Shown: positions 11,665-24,924 of the stretch, one piece after another | Numbering within the stretch: the stretch's first letter is position 1 | Layout: every line of letters starts with the position of its first letter | Source of the DNA: Phylloscopus collybita | Lineage: Eukaryota; Chordata; Aves; Passeriformes; Phylloscopidae | Length of the DNA: 64,000 nucleotides | Direction of reading: 5' to 3' | Assembly: GCA_027886175.1 (NCBI GenBank) | Contig: JAJNNQ010000026.1 | Coordinates: forward strand, 17,417,501-17,481,500 | The notes under the pieces: model-generated | Database searches by the model: none | What the model was told of the DNA's origin: nothing | Seen by the model: only the letters and a program-made list of their open reading frames with translations | Made by a program: the position numbers and the translations under genes

Positions 11665-14600
11665 GTGCTTCACCGGTGAGAAACTAACCTCGCGACTGAA
11701 AATCAGTTTAATATATGAAGCTTTAGCAGCTAGCATGGATTTGCTGATGAGAAGGGTGGCTGCCCTTGAGAATGGAAAAACACAGTCCCACGTTGCTCTG
11801 GCCACATTCACTTTGCTTACTCAAGAGCAGACAATGACAGGCAGGGGCTGAAGGGGGAAGGAGGAGGGGAGGATTTAAAGTTAATCTTGCCATGTGACTG
11901 TGTACAAGAATTACTGTCAGTACCGAAAACTGACACAAGGTAGGGAATGAATCCAAAAGACATAAGCTAAAAATGTGAACAAGGAAGAAGCTTTGCTTTT
12001 TCTTTTCCTTTTCATTTTTTTTTCCCTCTTTGTTTTATTTGGTGCAGCAATCTAGACCTCCTCCACTGCTCCCTCCCATCCCCCTTCCCCTGGGAAAAAA
12101 AAAGAGGAGAACTCTTATTAACCAGTGCCTCTTTCTCCCGTGAGTAGGGAAATGCTTCAACACTAAGTCACTTAAGTGTAGGTTACTGTGCAGCCATACT
12201 GCTCCCTGTGAATTATGTATGGCTATTCAAAGCAGATATTAGACTGTGTGTGCAGATACCACTGTACATATTAGATCGCTCCAAATAAGGACACCTCTGG
12301 TGAGGCTGGAAAAAAAGTCACGCCTCGGACATATTTATGGAAAAGAAGATGTATTGAAGTAGCTGAACTAATAGATCAATGCACCAAAGTTTATGGGTAC
12401 AAGTCAGCTGTCACAGGCATGGTTAAGGGAGTTATAATATTCCAGTGAAGTCCCAAGCTTAAAATAAAATAATAAAAAAAAGATTAAAATTGCTCTGTCA
12501 CTTAATTGATAGACCAAACCTGAATCAATCACTCTTGATTGCTGGCCAGCTCTCACATTCACCATATGTCTCTGGATTTCTAAACTCAAATATAAATCTT
12601 TTCATCACAGGCAGGTTTGAACACAACAAAACCTTAACAGTGAAATTTCTTTTGAAAAGAAAGGCAGATGAAGAAGCAGAGATTCTTGTTCTTCCACTAT
12701 CATTCATACAAATAGCTCTCTTGAATCACTGTAGAAAGACAGGTGCTTGAAAAGCAGAATCTGGCTCTGAATATCGATATGGATTGTAACAGGGATGCTC
12801 CTTGTATAAACTATGCTGTGGTGTTTTGAGCATGTGTGTGATCTCTGTATGAGCTCCATGCTGTACCAAAACAGGCCATATTATGAGTCATCCAGGAAAA
12901 AAACTGGTTAAACAGATCTCTTGTCCTTCCCTGCCTCTCAGCTCCCACAGCATAATCGTATCCCACCCTGTCTCCTCCAAGCAAGCTACAGTTCTTTCTG
13001 TCCATTAGAAAGAAACTGAGCAAACAGATAATTTCACAGCAGTAACACAGAAAGGGCCACACACGTTTGTGTTTGTCCATGCAAATGTACATTCATGTCC
13101 ATACACCTGAACACACACACATGCAGTTATGTGTATATAAGGTGTATTTCCATGTGTATTCCTATGTGTATGCAGTGAATACAGTCAAAGTGGCAGGAAC
13201 CTCTGCTGGGGGTAAGTTGTGAAGAACCAGGAACAATGGTTAAATGGTCCAAAGGGTGGAAGAACCTCTAAAAATGCTCTGCTGCCACAGAATTCATAAT
13301 GTGAAACCACAGATAACAGATGGGCAGATGCTTCTGTACAGTTTTTTCTTAACCTCATGAAAATAAATTGAGAATAACTGAAATATAACGGTTAGCACAG
13401 TAACTGCCATTAAAAATGGGATTTCTGCAGTGCAATTACATGTGGAATTATATGGCAATCTCTGATACAAAGCCATACTCTACCTATAAGAATGCATTCA
13501 ACACCCTAGAAAAGTAAATTTCATCTGTCAGTAGTAAAGTCTTCCCTCTTGCCTTAACATGCACCATGCTTCACACCTCAGGTTTGATCAGATTAAGCTA
13601 TTACCCTGGTGGGCATGTACGTACAATAAATGTATATTCATCTGTTTCCCCAAAACATCCCTGTAAGAAGGGATAGTGACCATACCCTTTATTATGCTAT
13701 CATAGAAAATTATCACTCTCTGTGTATAATCTGATACGCAGCAGGCAAACTTTAGAGAGAGATGAAGTAGGCAGCCAAGATCCCTCACTCTCCTCTTAGT
13801 TTTCCCTGTGCCCTGCAGACACATGCCAACTGGTGTTGCCATAAAGTCCTGTCATTTGTGCATCAGAGACCACTGCTGGGATGTGGTGGTGGCCCACATC
13901 CCCAGCATTTCTCCTGCCTTGAAAACCCCAGCCTGGCCCTTTAGGGCTGCACTTGGGCTCTTTGCTCTGAGCCTGCCCACATCATCTTCCTCACTGGGGA
14001 AAGGTTAGCCTGTTTTGCTGTGGCTCAGTCTTGTCTTTGGGCCAGCAAAATTCAAGCTTGCAGTAGTGCTGGTAATTTTGAGACACATCCAAACATACAT
14101 TTCCAGGTCCAGAGTCCAGAGTCACAAGCTATACTGGTGCAAATTTCACATAAATCAGGAAAAAATAATTAGCACTTCTGGTTCTGTTTCTGGAAGCATG
14201 TCACTCCAGACCTGAGAAACTGCTGTCTTTTTTGTGCATGACACTCTCCTTAATATACTCAGTGAACTTTAGTATACAAAAACTTCAGCTGCTAATTCAA
14301 GATAATCTAGGTTTTCTCCTGGCAAAATTGAAGTAAATATAAATCACTTTCCCTGATGATGTTTACAATATTTATTCATGGACCCTTCAGTATGAAGCAC
14401 TTTGATTAAACAATTTAGCAAAAGCACAGCAAACCCACCTGCTGTATGCAGAGCAAGAACTGAGCATCTCCAAGGTTGTTACGAGCTATTATGTGTGCAT
14501 GAAAAAGATACTTTACACTTGCAGCCAGAGATCCGGAAAAGTGACAGCTATACAAATATACATGAGCAAAACACAACAGCATGGGAAATTATCTATTCCC

Positions 14601-14685
14601 AGCCTTTTCTGTATGCTTTACAAAAGTGGAAAGTTTTTGAGATTATCTACAGTAATTAGGAGTCCCCAGTTGTGTTTACATGGTT
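11665..14685. other. Non-coding DNA, no recognised feature
   Basis: A somewhat GC-richer patch at about 13,800-14,000 has no exon-like frame with splice signals. Scattered CA/TG-rich sequence lies around 13,100-13,180. No transposon was recognised. Confidence 0.6.
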
Positions 14686-14689
14686 AGCA

Positions 14690-15010
14690 AGTGTAAAATA
14701 TGATGACCTGCTGAGGATTTGCAAACAGCTAAGTTATAATGATGGATCGTGGTGAGAGGACATGTAAGATTTCCCAGACTTCTGCTGGGAATACTTCAAA
14801 AATAAAGCACGTTGTTTTCCCTTGGGGTTTATAACGCCTCTTTGACTTAATCAGCTTGCCTTTTTGCTCTCAAGGAGAATTTTCTCCAATTTTACTCATC
14901 GGGAGAAACTGCAACGTTCACAGTGTTATGATGGTGATTTTTTAACTATCTTTTCTCCTGGGAGACATTGGTTAGGGTAACAAATAACTCCCCCATAACA
15001 TTTGGTTCAT
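14690..15010. other. Candidate conserved non-coding element (14.8 kb)
   Basis: The block keeps several CpGs in an AT-rich neighbourhood (near 14,749, 14,811, 14,836, 14,900 and 14,914). It contains TTTATAACG (14,828-14,836, HOX/CDX-like) followed at once by CTTTGA (14,840-14,845, TCF/LEF-like) and a CTTAATC homeodomain-like site. These are the features of vertebrate developmental enhancers, but they are weak individually. Conservation is not demonstrated. Confidence 0.3.
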
Positions 15011-15014
15011 TATT

Positions 15015-18000
15015 TTGTAAGAATACAATGTTTGAGGATATTATATTTATATATGTGTGTGTCTATGTATGTATATTATACTGATGTAAGTACATGTTTA
15101 TGAGGTTTTTTAACATATGTGTGTCTTTATAGATAGATGCAAAATTCAGATAACTTAAAGACAAAATCTACCTTTTATATTAAACATATATGAACAAATA
15201 ATTATTTATTTCAAATTGTATTGTCATTAAAGGAAAATTCAAATTTAATTTAGATTCTTATAGTGCCCAAGAAAATAATTCCTTTTCTCAGTGGTGGGAT
15301 AATTTATGCAAGCCATGCTCACTTATTTTATACAGTAACATTTGAGCAGAGCTATCAGTGACTATATGTTTGCTCTTGTGGCTCAGAGAAAGCAAGCAGG
15401 GAAATGAGTAATGCTTTATTACTGCCAAACCCTGCTCAAAAGTGAAGAATACCCCTAGGCATATTTTGAAATGTTACTGTGGGGTAGGGGGAGCTTTGCC
15501 TGTCTCCCTGACAGAGCCATATAAAGCAGAGTCGAGAGGTGAAAATGATTCAGGAGAGCTGCTTTGTAGCTTCAGGACAAACCATTCCCATCTTTGCTTA
15601 TATTTCTGGCTAGCACTAGATGAAAAATGAGAAAAAAATAAGATTAAAAAAAAAAAAATAAAAAACACCACCAAAAAAACCAAGTGACACATTTGACTGT
15701 AATATTCCATCTAGAGTGTCCAGGACACCAGCCTTTTTTAGGTTTCTTATTTCTGGCACCAGGTAAACCAGCCAGGAACTGGACTCCACTCTAATATTTG
15801 TAGGCAGATACTCCTTTTCCCTCCAAGCAGCTGGAGGTGCTGGGCTGTAAACAAAGGGTAAGATTTCTCTCACCTGGCTTTAGTTGCCTAAAGGTTTAAC
15901 TGTCACCAAGCTTAAAATAATGATTCAAGCTTCAACTAATCATTCAAGCCCTGTCTATAGTCTATAAAGTCAAATAGAGATCCAAGAGAGGAATTTTATC
16001 ATGTCTGAGATGCACACCTGAGAAAAACTTCCCCTCCTTCTTTGTGCCAGAATTGGAAACGGATCCTTCCCTAAATTAGATAGCTAATTTTCTTGTTTAA
16101 AGCTAAGTGGAATGAAACTGGGACACAATGTATAGCGTCACATTTTTGATTTTCCATGATTAAACCTCCAGGGAGTACCCAGAGATTTACATTCTCCTTT
16201 ATATTTTCATCATCTCCTTTTTACACCCCTTGGCCAATTTAGAGCTGAAAACTTACAGGAGTTGCTCTCCTTCATCTTTTGCACCTTCCCAGGAACAATT
16301 TTGTTGTTTTATCTTTCAGCCTGCCGAGGTGAAACATTGCTCCAAACCTTTCTTTTTCCACGCTAGGACAGCACTTCCTCTTGAGAAATCTGTACATGGC
16401 CTGGTATTGAACATTTTTGGTCCTCAGTTTATTTTTCATTCTAATTACTGAGTTCCAATTCACTTTAATTATGTGGTTGTATATGATGATTAAGGTTCCT
16501 CCATTTCACAAGTGGCTAAACTTTATGCTTGTATTGATTACAAATGTAGATTAATACACTATGCTTCTCTTAAACTATTCCAGGTTTATGACAGGTAGGT
16601 AAAAGGTATACTAGATAGAAAGGTCTGCTTGGTTTTTATTTTTAGGTTTTTTTCACAGCTTTCATAATATTTTCTTATTTCTGTGTGTGATAGAAAATAT
16701 TATAATCTTGATTTTTTAAAGTGGTACTTAATGCTTCAGGTGTGCTGAAACACCACATACCACTTTTCATCAGGAACTTGCAGATTAACAAATATTGATG
16801 AGCTTCTGAAATTCCTATGAGACTAGTACATGCATGTTATCTAATGAAGGTAAGGCACAAGGAAGTTTAACACGTTTCTTCAACTTAAAGCTTTCTGAAG
16901 CAGATTACTTAATGTTTATGACTTGTGTATATGTCAAAAGATTTCAGAATATATTCTTATTCACTATCACTACAAACATATCCCACATACTCCAGATTTG
17001 ATTGCATCTTACTGGGGGGATTGCTAATGTTTCATAAACTGCATTCATACTTTTAACTATCTCTTTCATCATGAAGTGACTCATTGCCTTTAACTTTGTG
17101 AGAGGTTCTCTCTTTGATGTTCTTTTCTTATTTTGCATAAATTTGTTTTGCAGTAGTTTCTATCTGTGGTTTAACACTCTGTCATTGTCTGTCAGTTGCA
17201 TTATTTTTATTACTATTCCAATGACACATTTTTGATTTTCCAATCTCTCCAAACACTAAACTGTCTGCTGGTTAGGGGCATGCCTTCAAAGGCTAAGAGT
17301 AAAGAACACCGTGCAAACTCTTTTCATATTAATTAACCAAATATACAATTTGGGTATTTGTTTGTATAATATAAGGGTCGGGTGCTCATTAATTAATTTG
17401 ATAAGCTTGGATTTGGTTCCAAACGGAGTCACTCTTACAAAAACACCCACACTTCCACAGCAGAGGAACCAGTATCTACAGAAAATATAGTAGCCATCAC
17501 TAGGATGTCAGCATCTATCATGATGATCACTCGTTACTTGATAGAAGCTTAAGAAATACCTATTTTTAGAAGATATTATTTAATATTCTCCAATGGACAT
17601 CTAGATGTCTACAAAAAGTTAAAAGTTAATTAGCACTTTTTTGGAATATCGAATCTATTAAATCAAAATAAATGAAGACTATTTGTTTTAGTGTATTTTC
17701 TGTCAATCTCTTCTATGTATTTAAATGAGCATGACACTCTCATGGACTGAGCCAATTTGGAAGTTTTAAACAGAAGCAGAGTGAGTTTGTGGAAAGCCAT
17801 ATGGTCTCATGATCTGACATTAAACTAAATAACAGATTTACAGCCACAGATACAACAGCAACAGCAAAAAAAGAGTAACCCCCTATTTTTCACTTTTAAG
17901 TTGTATCTGCTCTGGGGGTCTTTAATTTTTATTTTTATGCTTATTTTTTTCCCAAAAGTAACAAATGTGCCATGGAATCCAAGAACACTATCCGTGTGTC

Positions 18001-19475
18001 CTTCTAAATTATCTGCAAATGGTTATTATTGAATGTCCATCAAGTTAAAAAAAAAAAAAAAAAAGTCAGAAATCAGATTATCAATTAGCAACCCATAGCT
18101 AACACATTAAACATTTGGGAATTTCTCACTTCATGCCCCTCTATTTCTTCTCAGTTCTTTAAAGTGGCTGGAAGATGGAAAGAAGGAATGTTCCTAAAAT
18201 GTCTTAACAGAATAGCACATGAGGCAAAATAGAACTAATTCTATTTCTAGTAATTTCTAGTAATTTCATCCAGTAATTTCTGCAATCTTCCCCCTTCAGC
18301 TCAGAACTGAGGCCAGTGACATGTTTGGATAAATGCTGTCTCCCTGATGCTCAAGTTTCATATTAGGAAAACACCTGAGCTGGAGACACCATGATTTTCA
18401 CTGGTATTTTTTCATGCTGGTTATCTGTCCATGTTAATTAAAAAAAATGGAGACAGTTTTTCATTTTCATTTTCATGGCTTCAGTTGCCATCCACAAATT
18501 TATCTTCCATCATAAACTATCCATTATTTTCTTCACATGGTCATGCCAGTGTTGTGTAAATGGGTAGCCTCAGGAGCTGAATTCCCCTGTTTTCCCCCTG
18601 GAAATATTTGGTTCAAAAACTCAAATCTTTTCTGAAATTTTCTAATAATCCTTTTAAGGGTTTAAATGTGGATGTTGTTAACTTCTGTAATAGTCTACTA
18701 TCAAACTTTTTCTTTCCTTATAGAAAAGTAGAACAGTGTGCATTTGGTTAACTCTTCCCTGTTTATGAATATTCCTATTTCATTAGTCCATTTTACCACC
18801 ACATTGCACTGGGAGCTCAGTATGTGCTGTTATCCACAATAAACCACAAATCTATTTTGGAGTTATCAAATCAAGGTAAGGCAAGGTCCTTCAGCCTGCA
18901 CAGACCTCCCTTCATAGAACTGCAACTTTGTACTTCCCAGTATTAAGATGGAATTTGTTTGAACAAGGCACAGTTTGCTACACAATTCAGTTCACAGTCA
19001 CACTTGGTATGACTGACATCTTCGTCATTGTCTACCACTTTGCCAACCTTTGTGTTGCCAATTTTATCAGCAGCAATTTTATACTTACTTCCCAGGCCCT
19101 GATAAAAATATTGAATGGTGCAAGGGGACGCACTGATCTCCGAAGCACCCTGTGAAAACCAGTCCCTTCAAAACGACAATCTCATTGACAGCTACCTTTA
19201 GAGACCTACCAGTTTCTCATTTTTTAATACTTACAACATGCATTGCTAATGTTTAGTGCTAAAGTTCAGCTAGAAGATCATGTGTACCTGAGCTAAAAGC
19301 CTTATAAATGACTACATTTATTTTTATGAGGTAATACGTACTTTTTTCCTAACTTAGATTTGTTTGATAGACTTTATTTCATATAAAGCCATTCGTATAT
19401 ATCAATTCCTTATTAAATCCCACATAAGTTTTAACAGTATTTTTCCCGAGCTGATGTTAAGCTAATATATTACTG
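15015..19475. other. AT-rich non-coding DNA with simple repeats only
   Basis: Simple features are a TA/TG-rich run at 15,045-15,080, A-rich runs at 15,647-15,665 and 18,047-18,064, and three near-identical copies of a CTAGTAATTT-like decamer at 18,247-18,280. No transposon, RNA gene or exon was recognised. The open frames at 15,442-15,873, 16,230-16,463 and 16,944-17,138 show no domain. Confidence 0.6.
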
Positions 19476-19479
19476 TGAT

Positions 19480-19506
19480 ATATATAGCTCATGCCAAGCT
19501 ATATAT
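19480..19506. repeat. Perfect 10-bp hairpin
   Basis: ATATATAGCT (19,480-19,489) and AGCTATATAT (19,497-19,506) are exact reverse complements with a 7-nt loop. The hairpin abuts a 25-bp tandem duplication immediately downstream. Confidence 0.8.
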
Positions 19507-19551
19507 GCCGAATAAGGCTGCACTGTCATATGTCGAATAAGGCTGAACTGG
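19501..19551 (+). repeat. 25-bp tandem duplication (2 copies)
   Basis: CCGAATAAGGCTGCACTG at 19,508-19,525 is repeated as TCGAATAAGGCTGAACTG at 19,533-19,550, with the preceding ATATG also shared. There are two copies with two mismatches over the 18-bp core. No function is evident. Confidence 0.85.
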
Positions 19552-20089
19552 AGGACTTGGTAAGAAAATAATCTTTATTTGATAGCTAGTCATAAGCATA
19601 TCTCTGGAACTAGAGAGGCAATTTGTATTTTTAGATAGATAGAAAATGTACTTGTTGCTCATGCCTAACTTACCCCTTCAGAAATGATTTAGTGAAATCA
19701 AAAGTGACTCAGAAAGTACATCATCGCTTCAGCCCTTAAACTTCATGAAGAACAGTGGATGATCACCTCTTTTTAGCATCCTAAGCTAACCCCTTCCCTC
19801 TCTTCAAGAACCTTGAGAAGATTAAAACCCCTCAATCCAGTTTTACAATTTGAGGGAAACCTTTGAAGATTCAAACCTTTGCATCTGCTGGACTCTAGCT
19901 TCCTTTAAGAAAGCTGTGCATCAGTAGATTTACAGGGCACTTCCTTCCAAGATTTGGAGTTACTGTATACTCTTGAAATAAATTCTGTTAGAACTTTCTT
20001 CCTTAATTTTTTTTCCTGTGCTATGGATGAATGATCTTCAAGATTGCATCATTCTTGGTAATTCCTTCTTGCCATTATTTTATACTTGA

Positions 20090-20460
20090 CAATAGTCAAC
20101 AAAACTCTGTAGAGCTTTTTAATTGTGTGCTCTGAAAATTTCACAGGCAAAGAGCCAGCCACTTAATTGTGCTAATTATTATTCACGCAATAACGCCTAT
20201 TAGTCTGCACTTTTTTTAAAGGGGTTCAATCTGCATTCAGATCTTGCTTGCTTGGCAGAATGTCATTATAGCGGCTTTCAAAATCTGGCAATAAGCCTAA
20301 GAAGAGTCCATTTTTGCCACTGGGACTGCCTAATCCAGGCATCATTATCGATCAAACTGACACATGCCTGCCAAAACGGTTACAAGAAAAACAGGAATCT
20401 ACACTGTCCCAGTATCTTCAGCCCAAGTCTTCAAAAATTATGCTGACCAAAAGATGAAAC
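20090..20460. other. Candidate conserved non-coding element (20.2 kb)
   Basis: Homeodomain-type sites are dense here: TTAATTG (20,163-20,169), TAATTA (20,173-20,178), GCAATAA (20,187-20,193, CDX/HOX-like) and a TTATCGATCAA segment (20,345-20,355). Several CpGs are retained (20,187, 20,195, 20,275, 20,350, 20,377). The open frame 20,252-20,446 has no domain. The character is that of a developmental enhancer; this is inference, as no alignment was possible. Confidence 0.33.
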
Positions 20461-20464
20461 TGTA

Positions 20465-21070
20465 TTTACATGTGAAATCAAACATATATCTACAAGCAGA
20501 AGGGTAGAGTTCCAGAATTGCATTTAGTGAGTGTCCTTTCAAAGACACACTAGAAGAATACTCTAGAAGAAAAGAGAAGTAAGACCACTGGAAGAATCTG
20601 GCTGTTTAAGTCAAGTCCCAGTCTGGTACTGATAACAAGATACCAAATTATCAAACTATAAAGCTGAAACATCTCCTATCCTTCTGTCAGATATTTACAG
20701 ATCCACTTTGGATTAATTTGAGTATGAAGTAAAGGCACAGTTGCAAAAGTAACTGGGAGCATCAAGATTCTCAAATAAATGTGATTCCTCAACAATGAGA
20801 ATTGCAGGAACGACACAGGAGCCATTATGATTTTTCTACACCATGATATGAGTGATGAAAATGGAGTTCACAATGCATAAAAGAATGAACTTGATGGATA
20901 AACACAGGGTTATTTGGAAATTCCATTGGCTATTTTATATGTTGCTGAATAAGCAACTCCTTGTGACCATTTATTAAAGTGAAGGATGTGAGATCAGACT
21001 TGCTTGTTACCAGTTAACATATGATGTACAGCAGGATGTGGCTCTGAGCAAGGCCAAATAGTAAAGTAGG
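20465..21070. other. AT-rich non-coding DNA, no recognised feature
   Basis: Nothing recognised between the candidate element at 20.2 kb and the CR1 copy that begins near 21,075. Confidence 0.6.
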
Positions 21071-21074
21071 TGTA

Positions 21075-21690
21075 GAACTGCAGAATGGGGAGGTTTGGAA
21101 GGGACCAGTCTGGTCCGGTTTCCCTGCTCAAGCAGGGCCATCCTAGAGCGCATGGCACAGGATTGTGTTTAGACACAACTGAATATCTTGACTATCATCT
21201 TGAATATCTTTAGTGAGGGAGACTACTACCTTTCTGGGCAACCTGTTCCAGTGGTGGGTCACCTGCACAGTGCAGAAGTTCTTCCCCATTCAGATGAAAT
21301 TTCCTATGCATCAGTTTTTTCTGCCCATTGCCTCTTGCCCCATTGCTTGGTACCACCAAGCAGAGCCTGGCTCCATCCTCTTGGCACCTACCCTTCAGAT
21401 ACTGACAGACAGTGATGAGGTCCCCTCTCAGGCCTCCCTTCCCTCAGCCTGTCCTCATACAAGAGATGCTCCACCCTTGAAGCCCTTTGCTGAACCCATC
21501 TCAGCGTTATGCATTCTGGACGCTCTTATACTGGGGAGCCCAGTATTGAGTTTTGGTGGAGGACACCACTAGTGAGTGACCTCCAACTACACCCTGTGCC
21601 ACTGATTACAACCCTCCAAGATCTGCTGTGCAGCCAGTTCTCACTGTTTAACATACAGAAAGTGCATTACATGATGAAACTCTTGTGCAG
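21075..21690 (-). mobile_element. CR1 LINE fragment, copy 2, internally deleted
   Basis: Read on the minus strand, this is a CR1 3' part. The + strand shows the complement of the CR1 3' UTR: GGTTTGGAAGGGACC (about 21,092), CTGCTCAAGCAGGGCCATC (21,124-21,142), TGGGCAACCTGTTCCAGTG (21,236-21,254), GAAGTTCTTCCCCATTCAGA, then TACTGGGGAGCCCAGTATTG (from 21,529). After about 21,550 it jumps to sequence I associate with the C-terminal RT region (GGACACCACTAGTGAGTGAC, then CACTGATTACAACCCTCC). The intervening segment is missing, so an internal deletion has occurred. No clear ATTCTRTGA tail is left at the 21,075 end. The overlapping open frames at 21,188-21,721 are antisense to the element and not genes. 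Confidence 0.88.
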
Positions 21691-21694
21691 CCTC

Positions 21695-24635
21695 CCAATA
21701 TATCCACTAGCCACCTATTAAGGAACTTTTACTGACTGATGCCCTGAACTGACCATCCAACAGCTGTAGATCAGAAGGAATGAGGTCAATGGAAAATTGA
21801 GTTTAGCACTGTTTGATCTCTCTTCCTATAAGAATTTAGAAGTCAGGTGTCATGAAAAGGTTCACTGACCTTAAGAAATGTTGATTAAAAAAAAGCACTG
21901 AAAGGGGAGAGAAAATTAAATTTAAAGGATATGATGGAGAGGAAGAAAAAATTTCTTTACCTTTTTATGGAAGACTGAAAAAAAAAGAAGATAAAATAGA
22001 AAGGGAAATTTAGATTTTATCTTAAGAAGAAATTTGTTGAATGCTAGTATAAACTGGAGAGAAGTTAGAAACTTCTGGCCAGTAAGAAGTTTCATGGGTT
22101 TCTTCAAGATCTTAAATGTTCTACAAGTTTACCCTACCATTACAAAAATAATTCACTGATTATAAATACATTTTTTTAAAAATTTATTAGCCAAGACTTG
22201 TTGGCAACCAAATCAATTTTGTAAAACTTAAATGTGTATGAAATAAATTAGTTCAATGATTTTCCACTTCTGGTACAGAATCATATCAGCATGAATAAGA
22301 GAGAGATAAGGATGCTGAAACTGAACAGGAATTTTAGGAACTGATAAATTTTTTCACTGAAAAATGATGATGAATTGAGCTAAATGATTATTTGAGCTTA
22401 TCAAGTTCCACAAAATTTTGAGCGGGGAAAAGTTCTCAAGTCTAGAAAAAACCTGCTGACTAAAACCAGAGAAAGACAAAGACAGAAATGACTGCTTGCC
22501 ACAGAACAGCTACAGTGTAATGCCTATTGTCTGAAGCATGAGTTCTCACAGAAAATCTCTCACCTTAGTTTGCTGCATGTGTTTCTTTTTTCTTAAGTGT
22601 GAGGTAACAGAGCATAATGAGGGAGATGAACACACATGAATTAGATAGTTTGGATTTGTGGCAATATTGAAGAGCCAGTGTCACATCCCAGTTCTTGCTC
22701 CTTCTTAGCAGTGAGTAGAAACTGCAGGTTTTCAGATCATGCTTGAAAGCAGATGACGCAGATTTTGATTGAGATGGATTCTGATACTTCTCCTTATGTA
22801 CCAAAGTAGAAACAAAATGGTGAAGCCATGACATTTTCCAGAAACTGGAACAGCCATTTTTCAGTTGGAATTGAAGTAAATTTATTTCTGTGATTTTCAG
22901 CCTCTAGAACCAGTCCTTTCTGTTGCTGTCTTTAGTCTTCTCACACTGCTGATGCATGTTAAGCACTACTGTGCTTTGCCCCGCTTCCAAGAGGGTCAGC
23001 AAGCCTCATGTGCCCTCACATGGTGTCAAATGTTACCATCTTTCCCTTGCCATTTTTTCACTACCCTGCCACTTGTGCTTTTTTCCCATTTTGGTTTCCT
23101 GGTGGGAAGTACAAGACAAAATAAAGAAAAGAGGGAAACACTGGAAACAAACTTAAAAGAGTAGAAGAGGCTAAGGAGGGAAATGATGGTTCAAAAAAAA
23201 AATACTCCAGAGTAAGCTGCACTCTGCTCTCCTCAACATTCACAATTATCTATCTACATCACATTTGTCAAAAAAAAAAAAAAATGGAATTAAACAAACT
23301 TTCCTTAAACATATGGTCTAAGAATTATGACATTTCAAACTTTTGTACTCTATCATGTTTTATCCTACTGACACGATGGCACAACTAACCATTGGCAACA
23401 AGGCAAGAGTCCTGCTTTGAGGACTCCTACAATGCTGGAATCAAAGTAGCCTGTGATGTTCTAAATAGTATGACAAATCATTATATAAATCTTCTAATTA
23501 CCAAGAGTATAAAAGCTTGTTTATAAGTCACCTCTGTTGCTGGTTGCATGAAAATTCAGTTGCTATAGAAGGATCAGCCAATTCTACTTTTTCACACTTG
23601 CAGAGTACACGTCAGCAAGGCTATGTGTTGAGTGTCAAGAGTGGGTTTAATTCTATATACAAGACCAAAAGTTTTGCCATCCACCCAGTAGATTTGAAAA
23701 GACATCGAGTTAAAGGAGGAGCTAGCCGTTTATGTGGTATTCTCCTGGAACACACTGAAGTGCCAGGAAGGATCTTGCACGATTCCAAAAGCAAAAGGAA
23801 AGATTATACTGCCAAGCCTCTTACATCAAAGAAAGTTTGGTGTTATTGACAAACCAGGACTGTTTAAAAGAGGAGTCTTGTATGAAGAGGTATCTTTTCT
23901 ATCAGCTTGTCCTAGTAATCGCTGCTTTCTTAGCTGCAGGACTATATATAGCTCTCTATCATTTTGATTTGAAGATGCCAGTTATCATATTTATAAGCTT
24001 TTCAAAAACTGTACCCCTAAGTCCCTCTGATTTTCAATGAGACAAAGAAACATACCTGATTTTAAACATAAGGTTTGGTTTTCTGTTACATGTGCAATGT
24101 TATTGAAAATGTACTTGAGTATCAATGAATGTAGATGAAATCTATACTCCCAAAAACCTAAGACACTTCAGAAAATGGAAATTTGATGCTTCTGGAAATA
24201 TTATTTATGGTGCATTCATAGGCTTTTATTTCCTGGTTGAGCATTCTTGGTCATTAAAGGAGAATCTATATTAAACTTTATATAATTCACATTATTTAAA
24301 AAACTATACAGAAAATCTGTGAGTGTCCCTCTCTCTGGGTGTCCTTGCCTTCTTGCTCTCCTTTGTATTATTACAGCACACTCATTGCACCTTCTCATAA
24401 ATTAGATCATCCATATCCCAGAGATTGCACTGTGTATCCATGGGAATTTATACAGTGATTAGAACAATGGGGCCCTGATTCTGAACGGTGCCTTTGGGAT
24501 TTCCTGTGATATCAATTATATACAATACAATCCTGCCTATGAACAGCATTACCCTCCAAGCCACTCAGCTCCAATTGCATGATACTTAAAATTCCTCACC
24601 TCATACTCAATGGCCATGAGAGGAGAAGAAAAGAG
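21695..24635. other. Non-coding DNA, no confident feature
   Basis: Open frames cluster at 23,517-24,040, one of them with a run of about 20 hydrophobic residues after a Met-Lys-Arg start (see the rejected items). A-rich runs lie at 23,191-23,200 and 23,270-23,284. No transposon or RNA gene was recognised. Confidence 0.55.
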
Positions 24636-24639
24636 TAAA

Positions 24640-24920
24640 CAAACAGGAGATGACCTTTATGAGTAAAACATCTAAGCATAAAAAGATTAATCGACCCCCG
24701 TCAGCCAGTCATTAAATCAAATAAGAGCTTTTCTTGTACTTTTAAAGCTCAGATTTACAGTCAGGCAAATTGTGTAAAAAGGCTGGTAATACAGTGACGC
24801 CCAGTGCCACTGGGCTTTAGAAAGCTGACAGTTGCTGTAAAATAGTCATTAAACAACCTCTAGAAGAGACTCATCAGCAGATGCCCCCAGGTGAAGGAGA
24901 GAGAAAGCTGAGAGAATGAA
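24640..24920. other. Candidate conserved non-coding element (24.7 kb)
   Basis: It contains the perfect paired-type homeodomain palindrome GATTAATC (24,685-24,692) followed by a short CpG-containing C-run. It also contains the 17-bp palindrome GCCCAGTG-C-CACTGGGC (24,799-24,815). ATTAAA and TAAAT homeodomain-like cores recur around it. The mix of exact palindromes, retained CpGs and AT-rich homeodomain sites suggests an enhancer. No conservation data are available. Confidence 0.35.
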
Positions 24921-24924
24921 GGAG

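Noticed and set aside
23517..23849. 110-codon open frame
   Set aside because: No recognisable domain or flanking exon structure; length within chance expectation for the window.
23837..24040. Open frame with an internal Met-Lys-Arg start and about 20 hydrophobic residues, resembling a signal anchor
   Set aside because: Only 67 codons, no downstream domain, no splice signals, and hydrophobic runs are common by chance in AT-rich DNA.
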